DNA from: Branchiostoma floridae
Lineage: Eukaryota > Chordata > Leptocardii > Amphioxiformes > Branchiostomatidae
Reading direction: 5' to 3'
Assembly (NCBI RefSeq): GCF_000003815.2
Contig: NC_049992.1
Span: 10,282,755-10,342,754 of the forward strand
DNA: 60,000 nt
Made by a program: the position numbers and the translations under genes. Positions 36,322 to 48,300 of the stretch are shown here, piece after piece. Numbering within the stretch: position 1 is the first letter of the stretch; the number at the start of each line of letters is the position of its first letter. The notes below the pieces were generated by a model. It saw nothing but the letters and a program-made list of their open reading frames with translations. It had not been told where the DNA came from and searched no databases.

Positions 36322-39300
36322 GTAAGTTTGCAGTCCTTGCTGTATACAACACATGCATATAATATTACAAAATATTGAAACTACTCATGTATTGCCATTA
36401 TAGAATGTGTACATTTGGATCAACAGTGAACTAGACATGTATGTGGAGAAGATGTTGTGATATGTAATTTAGTGTTGTGATATGTAATTTAATGTCTGTA
36501 GTACAATCACTGGTCCACTACACTATTTTGATTCTATATTTTCTCTATTTTGATGTTTATGAGGAAACAAAATGTTTCACTTTATTCGCAATTAAAAGAG
36601 TGTGTCCTGAACCTTTCCCTTTTCCACAGAGTACGAGTGCCCAAAAGACATGGCTCTGTCAAAGTCCAGTCCAGAGGGATCTTCCCTGGTGCACGTGTAG
36701 TCAGGGGACCAGACTGGGACTGGGGCAACCAGGATGGTGAGGCTTTCTCTTCATTAGCCCTCATTACCAGGATACTTTTTTAAAACAATGTTTAATTGTT
36801 TGTATAAATAGTAACTAAATGTTATGAATAGATTTTCAAAATTTTGTTTTAAGAGGATAGGTCTTGGAGCAAGGTTGAGCAACAAAATTAGAATTTTTGA
36901 TAGGATTAATCAGCATTAAGATAGGTGACTGTGTCTAGCCATTCCCTTTCAAAATACAGATCATAAGTTTGTACATCCAAAAAGTAAGGATAAAGATTAT
37001 GGGGACAGTATGGCCGTTTACTGTTTAGAGGGGAATGTTAAGTTATTCCTACTTAATCAAGGGGTTGATGTTCACATATTTAAAAAACAACCTCTGCTCT
37101 TGTTTGAATTTCAGGAGGCCCAGGGAATACTGGGAAGGTTATCGAGATCCGTGGTTGGGACAACGAATCAGGGAATAGCGTGGTTCAGGTCACCTGGTCG
37201 TCAGGGGCAACCAACGTGTACAGGCTGGGTCACAAGGGCAAGGTCGATGTCAAGTACACCCAGGATGCAACAGGAGGGTACTACTATAAAGATCACCTCC
37301 CTAAACTAGGTGGGTACACTTTCTGCTTTTGGCAATGGCACCGAGGTTTGCTAACACTGCTGTATACAGTGAAGTATGCATCACTGCATACATGCTTCTT
37401 ATGGAGTCTGGAGCTTTTGAATTTGATAAATTTATTTCAAATATCAGCTGCTCTTTTTCCATGTCTATATTGAATTTTGATACAGTGCAAGAGCACTATG
37501 GCTAGTATGAGGAATGAAGTATGGTACAGCAAATGTATGCAATAGTGTATGGAAACCATCATCCTCAAAAGGAAATGTGTTGATAAAAGACCCAAATGAT
37601 ATAACAAGAGTAGCATTACACTGGATACCAGAAGGAAAGAGGAAACAAGACCGACTGAAGAACATGTGGAGACAAAAAATGGCAAAAAAACTGGAGCACT
37701 TGTCGTACATAAAATAGTATCTAGAGCGTTGCCCAAGACAGGAGATGGAGTAGTCTGTGTAACGCAAACTCCGCTGTCCAGGGCTGTAATGTTTGGCGGG
37801 CTGCTATAAGCGAGATTTAATCAGGCTAGGAGATGGAGATCTTTTGTTGCTGCCTTACATGCCAGGAGAGATAACAGGTAGTAAGTGGTGAAACTAAAAG
37901 CACTATCAAATAGATGTGTAATGCAAAAATGTAATAAAATGTTTAAATGTTTCAGGTTACCACCATCAGCAGACCATCGTCAGCCACATGGAGCCAGTCA
38001 CCAGTGCAGCAGGACAAAACTTCCGAGTGGGAGACAAGGTGAAGGTTCAGCTTGATGTGGACATTCTCAAACAGTTGCAAGAAGGACATGGCGGGTGGAA
38101 CCCCAAAATGGTTGAGGTAAGAATTTATACTGATGTTGAGAACTAAAAGGAAAATTGTACTGTCAGACCCTCATTTTTTGTTGATACTTAACTTATGCAT
38201 AGCTTTCTGAAAATGTTATAGATTTTCCCAGCTAACTTGATTACATTTTAAATTGGATGTTAACATACTGTCACTTTTGAATTAAATTGGTGATAGGTTG
38301 GATAACCATGCCGTGTCATCACTCTCCAATGTTGTACACAGTATATAGGAAAAGCAGGAACAGTCCACCGTGTGACAGAGAGGGGGGACATCAGGGTTCA
38401 GTATGATGGCAGTTCCAACCGATGGACCTTCCACCCAGCTGCTCTTACAAAGGTTGGTTATGATAAACAAAGCACCAAACAATAGAAAGATGGATACCTT
38501 GTCCTGTTATCTGAATGTGTATAATTCTTTTTATCCTCTAAAGTTGGGATTTAAGTTTCTTATTATTGTTTGTATAGTCTCAGACAATTGTAAGTTTTAA
38601 GTCAAATATAGTATATATTTTATAGTACAATCAGGGTTGGACAAGTTTTCTAAAATTGACTTGTCCTATCGGGCAAGTGCATAACAAATTTACTTGCCCG
38701 AAACAAATTTTCACTTGCCCGAAATTCAAGTGAATTTTTAATGCATTTTTACTTGAAGCGATGGAATTCTTTTATCATTGGCTCAATTTTTCTGTATTGA
38801 CCAATGCTTGATGCTGCAACTGTGAAAAGTTACATGTATATCAAAGTCCCAATCATTGAAAAATCTTACTTGCTGAATCGCGCAAGTGGGGTAGGACATG
38901 CACTTGCCCTATGGGCTATTTTACTTGTCCGGGACAATAGGGCTAGTGGACTTGTCCAACTCTGGTACAATGCTAAACATTCTTCCATCAGTATTGATCC
39001 TGAAGAAGGCGACAGTGGTCGTTGAAAATTTGATCTGTGTATAATATTGTGTTGGAAGAAAGTTTAGCACTGTACTAATGATTACTACCAACACAGATGA
39101 GCTTCCATGATTGTATATATTTACCTACTTTTTTTCAGGTGGACATGTTTTCAGTCGGTGATACAGTCAGGATTTCAGACAAGATGGAGGAAGTGAAGAG
39201 ACTCCAGGCTGGGCATGGGGAGTGGACAGATGCAATGAGATCAGTAGGTTACCTTTGATAATCTATTCATTGTTTTTCTAATGCTTTTCTCAAGCACTTT

Positions 39301-42300
39301 TTCCACACCAGGAGAAAGCTGAAAACATAATAAGTTTATAATGTTGAGCCTGAAAGACCCTGAAATACAATTGCACATTTACAGGGAAAAGGACAGCTTA
39401 CTACCATAGTTGGATCATTATGATATTTTGCACTGGAGAATATGATATAATGAAGACAACTCTAAAAAACGTACTAAAAGATAATCAAAAAGTCAAAGAA
39501 TTAAGGTTTTTAATTTTGTCCATACTAGACCCTTGGCCAGCTGGGTACTGTGCAGAAGGTGTACCATGATGGAGACCTGAGAGTGCTGGTGAATAGTCAG
39601 ACATGGACACTCAACCCCGCCAACATCACCATGGTACCCCGCTCTACCATCGACACCAACAACACCATGGCACCAGACAGGGAGCGCCACCAGAGCAGTA
39701 AGTACCAGGGCAGACATTTGTACTTCATTATAGCAGTTCATAATTCTGAATCATGTACACTGAGTGTCTATAGGCCACACCATTTTTATTTGTTGCTTCT
39801 TGAATTGGCCAGGTCCGGGTCAAAAACTCCCTGTGCTACCCATGCCGGCACTGTTTGTGGCCTGTCCCCACTATTTTCAAATTGTCAAGCAACCCATTGT
39901 TGTTCAGAAGGGTATGAGACCTCCTCTCGTACCCAGAACAGTAACACCTTGCATTAGAGCTAACCTGTGAATGAGACCCTTACAACTTTTGTTTTGGTTT
40001 TGGTTTTGTTCAGACACTGTCCTCTCGCTGCTAGAACAGATCAGAGCTATCCAGGTGGACAACAACACCCCGGACAAACTGGTCAGCGAAGCAGCACAGG
40101 GGCATCTTGGGAAGGTGCATGAGCTGGTCACCAAGCACCCTGACAGGGTAAGTGATATAAGGAGTTGTGTGACTAAAGAAAAACATGAATAGCTTTAGAA
40201 TATGTACAGCTTTTTGGCAGCATTTTGATACTTGAGTCACATTAATCCACATTAGTAATTTGATAGAAGCTACATAAATTCAAATGAAAAATTAATGCTG
40301 AGAAGTGGTTCAAGAAATCTACTTGTACGTTGTATTTGTTATCTCCCAATTGATTTTTTCACCTAGCAAACATTTGTTTGGAACTTTGATACATATTATA
40401 TTGATGTGTTCTTCTTAGAAGTCTTAAGACAATGCCATCTCTACAGGTAGATACCAAGAGTTCTGGGAAGACTGCACTTCAGGTGTCCTGCCATCAAGGC
40501 TACCTGGACATGGTCAAGGTTTTGATTCTAGCTGGAGCCAGTCTGGAAGTCAAGGTCAGTACTTCAGGGCTTGCGATACAAGTTTAGGGCGCGGTCATAT
40601 AGGTCGTGTGATCCTCTTACGATCGCTAACTTTGAGCATTTTGGATGACAAAAATGTACGTCTCCTGCAAAGTTCAACTGTCTCGGTACACAAAATGCTG
40701 TTTTGGATCCATGGCGGTGGTTGGTTCTGTGACAGCTTGCTTGAAAGTCTTATGGCATCAAAATTGTATGATGATCCCATGACCTATGTGACTGCACCCT
40801 TAGTCACCATTGCTCCCAAGGTATGAAGTAGGGGCAGGCATCTCCAAAGAATTCACCTGTTTCTATCTGAGGCAAAATAAGAACGTAGGATGATGAACTG
40901 AAGGACATGAGAGTCATGATCTGCTTTAATGGCACACCCATTTAAAGATGGATGTCTGCACTCTTTAAGTTCCTTTTGAAGTTGTATGCAGCAGAATTTG
41001 AAGAATGTAGAATGTGTGCATTAAGATATTTTTTTATAATGTATGATAGTGATGTGGTGTCAGAGAATTCAGCTATGTCTTGTTTTTGATTAGGATGATG
41101 ATGGTGACACAGCCTTGCACTATTCTGCATTTGGGTGAGTTGATATGACTGATAATTTCCCACTTGTTCATCTGTGGCAATAGTAGACATTTTTGCCTTT
41201 GATGTACACTGTAAAATCGTGAATCTTCACAGTGGTTTATAATGCGATAGGAGGAGGTTTATTACATTAGGTATTTTAAAGTTATGGTTCAAACTATTTT
41301 GTAGTACACTAGTCATATTCACAGTGTTCTAAGTTTGCAGTGTCATCACAGCAAAGAAACGCAAAATAAAACCGACACAAAAGTTTCAAGACTTACAGTA
41401 TAGAAATGATTTATCTACGTTTGTAATAAGAACAGTGTGTGTTACACTGAAGCCTGATTTGTTCTGTTCCCATAGAAACCAACCAGAGATAGCGGAGTTG
41501 CTGCTGACGAAGGGCGCTAATGTGAATGTCACCAATAACAGCGGGTGTGGAGCGCTGCACGTGGCCGTCAACAAGAGCCATGTCCGCTGTGTCAGGGTGC
41601 TGCTGAACCACAACTGTAACATCAACACACAGGTGCAACACTGTTTTCTGTTAATACATCATTAGCATAATTAGGAATTTGTGACTTTTTAAAAATTTCT
41701 ATTTTTCTTATTCATTCAAAATGCAACAGTACATTACACAGACCTATAGGCAGCACCAGTTGATTACATAGGTCTACAAATAACATTACATAACAATGGT
41801 ACCAGACAATTTCACATAAGAAGGCATACATGTATACATGATAATTTTAAAAGAAACATGAGATAAAATACTAGGTACATAAGGATTGGAATCCTGAGTT
41901 GTGGATATTCTCTGTTGTTAGGATTCCTATGGAGACACGGCTCTGCATGATGCCATTGCCAAGGATAACAGGGACATCTTAGACATGCTGCTGGCAGTTC
42001 CGACCCTTGACCTTCAGCTGCGGAACAACCGTGGGTTCAACCCGCTGCACCACGCCTCCCTGAAGGGCAACAAGTAGTGAGTACCATTCACCAGCCTTTA
42101 CTCGACTTACCTTTGTAACTAGTAGGGATGGGTAGCATTTTTTCTTGTTGGGCCAGAAAAACAAGAGCTGATAAAATTCAGTGGGCCAGATATTGGACCA
42201 CTTAGAGAATGAACAGATTATACCAGTACTACAACAGCAGGCATTGGCATGTTTTGAGGGTTATTGGTCCAAGAAAATAACAAGAGCGAAGTTGAGGAGA

Positions 42301-45300
42301 GTTGACAATCATTTTACCAAGTTTCTGCAGTCAAATTTGGTCTAACTGAACAGAGGTAGTTAGCGTTGGATACGTAAAGGTACAATTCTCCTCCAAACAT
42401 TCCTTTGTAGTGAAATGAAGCAATGATGCCACAAATTGGAATGTCTGTTGGAATCAACCATTTTTAAAATTATCCCAAATTGGATAGAATATGTCATAAT
42501 TAATTGTTTTATGTTTAACATGATAGAAAACTGTCTCCCTATTTGTTTTTGTATCTTTCATGAAATCTGGGATCTCCAGTGAGAGTGATTCATCCATAGT
42601 ATTGAGTTTTTGTAGAGACTGCTTAGTAAGCCAAACCTGTTGTACCTAACATTACCATTTGTCTTCTCTCCAACTTTGTCCACAGTGCTGCAGAGAAGAT
42701 CTTGGCCATCTGCCCACAGCTGGTTGATGAGAGGAAAGATGACGGGTACTCGGCACTGCACCTGGCTGCTCTGAACGGCCACAAGGAGGTGGCAGATGTG
42801 TTGATTACACAGGTGTGATACGTCTTATTATCTTCTACAGACTGAGGTGATCCCATTCCCTTGGCTGCTGGTTAAATGACTCAAATATCATTTGTATCTT
42901 TGAATTTTCATGATTATATAAAAGCATAGATAACGTGTGAATGCCGTTTCATTGTCATATCATGGTACCTTATTTGACATACTTATTATAGTTAGTCCTT
43001 CTGCCTCTGCTGGAACTATCTTTTAATCATCAATTATTTGTCATGCAGGGTAGTGTTCAGCATTCACAGAGACCAGTCCATATTGCAGTACCTTTGTTAG
43101 TTGCTAGGGGCGCACATGTACACATTATCCTAATTGAAGACTCACACATCTTACCCTTCAGTCCCTATTTGTGTCCGTTGTTGTATTGTGCCGAAGGGCG
43201 ATTATACCGGTTATATAGATGCAGATACAGATACAGTGTATGTAATCAACCTGCCACAGTGTCAACTCTGGGCGGATATAGCATTTTTTTTTGCTCAGTA
43301 GTTTTGCTTACTGGGGGTGTCTGTGTGGTGCAATGGCTAGAGCGTTGGAATGAGAATCAATAGGTCCTGAGTTTGATACTTGCCATGCCCCTACCCCCAT
43401 GACGGTGGAGTGATGCTCACCGCGCCTCACGGATAATCTGTCTAAAGGTGCCCAAAACACTGCACACTTACAACTAAGACCCGTGAATTTTTTATTTTTT
43501 TTTAAATTTTGCTTACTTGTCTCTCTTTCCCCTCCTCAATGTTTTTAGGGCCATTGTGAGGTGAACATCTTGAACAACCGGCACCAGACACCGCTGCTCC
43601 TGGCGGTGAGTCAGGGACACACCTCCGTCATCGAGCTGCTGGTCTCACGGAGCGCCAACGTCAACATGGAGGATGAGGAGGGCGACACCTGCCTGCACCT
43701 GGCGCTCGTGAGACAGTCCGACAACACCAACCTCGCCAACTCACCGCAAGTCACAAGTGTGAGCACCTGTTGTCATGTTATAGAATACACAACATCAGCT
43801 TTTGCATATTTTTGTGTACAGTAGAAGCCTTTTAATTGCACAATGGATTACATGCAGCAGACTTCTGGTAATTGCACTGGATCCCCAAACCCCAAACCGG
43901 TGTGGTCCAGCTGGATGACTTCGAATTGTAGCACCACCCAGTTAATTGCACAAAATACACTGGCAAATGAGGTTGTGCAATAGATACGGCTTCTACTGTA
44001 CATAGTTTGTGTGGCTATATAATTTGTTTCTGCTGAAAGTCTCAATAGGAATGTGTTTCAGAGGGGAAAAATATTTGTCACATTTGGGAATGACACTTTT
44101 AGATGTCAGATATATGTCATGTGAAATTTGGATGCTATATTCTGCAATGAATGCTTGAAGTCCTGGAAATGCACATTTTCAAGTCCCTGAAACAGCAAGA
44201 CTTTTATGTCATTCCCATTATGTGGCATGCTAGTAGTTATATGTTTCAACCTTGTAGGGTTTTTCTCCATTTGTGAATCTTCTTTTTCCTTTGCCATCTT
44301 CATACATGTATGTGATGTCTCTATTTTCTTCACCACCTCCATGTGTAATGTCTCTCTTTTCTCCACCATTGCCTTCCTTATCCAGACCTATTCCCTTCCA
44401 TCCAAGAAGCTCTTGGCATACCTCCCCTTCCAGGAGCCCCTGAGTGGTATGGCCCAGTATATCTGGGACTCTGTGGTCAAACAGCTATCCAACATGAACA
44501 AACAGGTGTCCATAGCCTTTTCCTCTCTTGCCATGCATCCTGGTTTTCCTGCTGTTTTCCATGGCCTCTTGTTGTCGTTTTGTTGTTAGTTTGCTTGTTG
44601 GTGGCTGTTTGCTGCTATTCTTCCTTCATTCTACAACTATGTAGGGATGCTACACCACACCAACCAGTTGAATGGGGACAGTCCTTGAGAATGTGTACAG
44701 TCCTTTAGGAAAGCGGACAGTCCATTACTTCTGTTCAGTGTTTTAATGGCAGCCTACTGCAGGCCTAGCAAGCACAACGTCGAGTTTTAGCCTAGACGGT
44801 ACGCTTGAAAGTCGAGGACTGTCAGCTGTTCTAGAGGACTGTACACATTCGACTGGTCGGAGTGTACACTGGTAGAATTATCAGCTTAATACTTAGGAGT
44901 CATGAAACACAATTAAAAGCAAGACTCTAGTTGTGAAGAGTGTGTTTCAATTGCCTTGCAGCATTTTGCATCATTAAATCACTTGACTTTTCACACCTAG
45001 GCTCTGCATCCCTGATCACATGTACAGAAGCTGTTTTGCTTTGCTATGGCAGCAGACACCAGCCCCTTCTATCTGCTGACCTTGTTTGGGCATTATTACT
45101 CTAACAAAGGCTGCTGATTTGTTCTTTATATCATATTCTGTTACTTTTTATTACTACTTTTACATACTTGATGGTCCTTAGGTACATTCTGTATGCAATG
45201 CTTCTTACTGTTTTTTAACCTCCTTGCTTGAACAGATACCTTGCACTTTCACAGAACATAGGCATTGTCAAAAATCATTAATCAAATGGCCGAAATGACT

Positions 45301-48300
45301 AAAATCTAGACATATCTTTGCATAGTTGTTCTACTAAACCTTGTCAAATGTTTTCACCATACAGATCCACTCCTCTATGGGAATTGTTGACACAGGAGGG
45401 AATGCAGGAGCAGCCATTGCCTGTTTCCTGGTGCAAGAAGGGGCCAATCTCAATGCTGCCAACCAGCGAGGCCAAACACCCATGGACCTCGTCACGGACC
45501 CAAGAGTTAAAGAGCTTATCCAACAGTTTGCCAGTGCCAGGAGGTTAGGGATTTTAAACGTTTTATTGTCTGTTGGGTGAAATTCATGAGCAGTTGTTAC
45601 TGGTATCCCGACTTAATTTTGCTCTGGGGAAAAAGGCAGTGCAGTGTTCACAGTTGAACAGTACTGTAGTACAGTAGCACTACTACTACTACTGTCAGTC
45701 AGTCTATTCAGACTTTGACTCTAAGACTACAGTAATTATAGTTCAGTATATTAATACATTAGATTTACGGTGTCAGGAATTTGTTGCAAAGAGGCCACTG
45801 TGAAAACTGTGAAAATTAAACCGTTGCAAACATTTCAAGATTACATTAGTCTGTCTGTAGTGTCCTAGATTGAAAAGGGTTGAATCTTTGCAGGGCTGTT
45901 ATCTATTGTTGTTGTATGTCCATTGCTCTGCTCTGCAGGTGTTATCGCAAATGTTGAGGCACATCGGACACACGATGGCAGGGCTGGGGTTGGGTCTTGT
46001 ACATGTCATTTCTGGTCTAGTTCAATGAGTCTGTTTTCTTCAAATTTTCTTACTCCTTGGTGAACAGAAACGCATCCATGGCAATGAACTCCCATTCACA
46101 ATGTGGAATGCAGGGTCAGACAAGTTGCAAAAATTTACGACCTACAGTGCAAGTAGTGTAGTTTACATTGTCAACCATGTAAAGTTGTGATTACCTTCAT
46201 TATTTATGTTTACAGGGACATGGAAGCCAAGAGCTCACGGAGTCATTCTGACGGAACAAGACCAGGTCCCTCCAACCAGTCCTCGAGAGATCCCAGTCCC
46301 CTGGATGTACAAGTTGACTGTACAGAGTGTATAGTGTGTGACGACAACATGGCCAATGTCAAATTTGAGCCTTGTAACCACACCATTGCTTGTGTAGGTA
46401 AGGGAATATCAAACGTACCAGTATCTAGCAAGCTGATGAAGCTAGAACATCCAGGTATCTACTAACCAATATTTAACTAGAGTTCGGCGACCTCATACCT
46501 CCATGAAAATTTAGAGCTTTCGTAACTTTCATGCAATTGACTAACACATTAACATAATTCATGCATGGTGTTGTTCATCATTGACTAACGTACACATGTC
46601 ACAGTTATAAAATTCCCATTATTAATCATAAAGCGGTTTTGCAATTTTTACATAAATTATGCAAATAAGTTCCTCATTACCATATTTGGTATCTGCTTAT
46701 ATTCCACCTATCGTAATTAACATGTGTTACATGTATTGAGGTCCAGTTATTGAAAACAATGGAACTATAGAATTTCCTCATTAATTATGCAAATTAAGTC
46801 CTCATTTGCATAACATGTATATCATTATGAACATCTTTGGTTAAGCTACCCGCATGCCTGAAATGCAGGCAATCCATCGTTTCTTTCTGCAGTTATCCTC
46901 TTTGGAGTGTCTTGACAAAAACACCCATGCAGTTCCACAATTAAATGTTAGGGAGCTGAAACTTGCCCCACTTTTTTATGACACCAAAAGCTATCTACCA
47001 CCAAAATATCAAGACCATAGCATGTCTGGAACAAGAGATACATTGAAAAAAATGCTATGATAGAATATTCTCATTAATTATGCAAATGTACTCCTGTTTT
47101 GCATAATTAGTATTTTATCTTGTAAAACATTGTCTAAGGTACCTACATACCAAAAATGATGAAAATCCGTTGTTCCCTTCTTGAGTTATCGTCTTCAGAA
47201 GTTTTTGACAAAAATGCCCCTGCTTTCCCAAAACTAGACGCTAGGGGGCCCAAACTTATGTCACTTATTTCTGAGCACAAGAGCTATCTAAAACTTCAAA
47301 ATCGTGACCATAGCTTGCTCAGAACACGAGATAGCAAACCCGGAAGTTGCGCTGCAGTACCAAGGGAAGCCGCTAGGGGGACCAAAATCTAATCATTTCC
47401 AGCTTTCATCACACCCTACCAACACACCAAGTATGAAACCAATCCACCAAGCCGTTCTTGAGTTATTTTGTTTACACACAGACAGACAGACAGACACACA
47501 GACACACAGACAAACACAGGGTAAAATATAACCTCCATGACATTTCATGGAGGTAATAATGAAACTTGACCTGTAGAAAGATTGGCATGAAAATGTTGTA
47601 TTCTTTTACAGAGATTGCCTAGTCCTTGTCATGGAAACATTTGCACGATGACAACATTTCATTTGAAAACATAGTCAATTGCAGAAAAAGTGACAACCGC
47701 ATATCCAACCAAAATTTCATATTTGCCGCCAGGTGACGAGAACAAAAGAATTTTCCTTGTATCTTTTTATCATTTTTTTTAAAGTTGAATAGTTTTCATG
47801 TATGTTGTTTAACAGGTCTTGAAAGACATTGATATGGATATCAACACATTGGAGTCACTTTCAGCAAACGGAACTCTGTAGGGACAGGAAGTTAAAAATG
47901 GCTTATTATGTGGGGAAGAAAAACCTTAGAACTGCATAAAAAAGCAATAAAATAAACAACATTTGTGTAGAACCTGTACGATTCATAGTCTTGCGAGACT
48001 GACGAATGCCTACTACTACTACTAGCACTACATACAATGATGACTGTCATCACAAATATTTTCTAACAAATGAGTGTATGTTTGCCTTATCCAGAGTGCT
48101 CTACCAGGATGAAAAAGTGCATCAAGTGCCAACAGCCCATCACCAGGAAAGTCAAAATAGGTAGGAGCTGTTTTCGTGGTTATATCTTCACTGCAAATGT
48201 AAAACCACCGCAAATATTTCGCTGTCTTCTGTTTCCTACGCACTTGTTTCAATGATGAACCTCTGCAAACAAGCCATGTTCTTCCTGATGTAAAATTAAA

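Noticed and set aside
47468-47517. CAGA/CACA run as a CRISPR-like or minisatellite array
   Set aside because: Simple-sequence tail of a dispersed repeat; no spacer structure.
46854-47531. Three ORFs in mib2 intron 17
   Set aside because: They overlap the internally duplicated dispersed repeat and share its repeated words.
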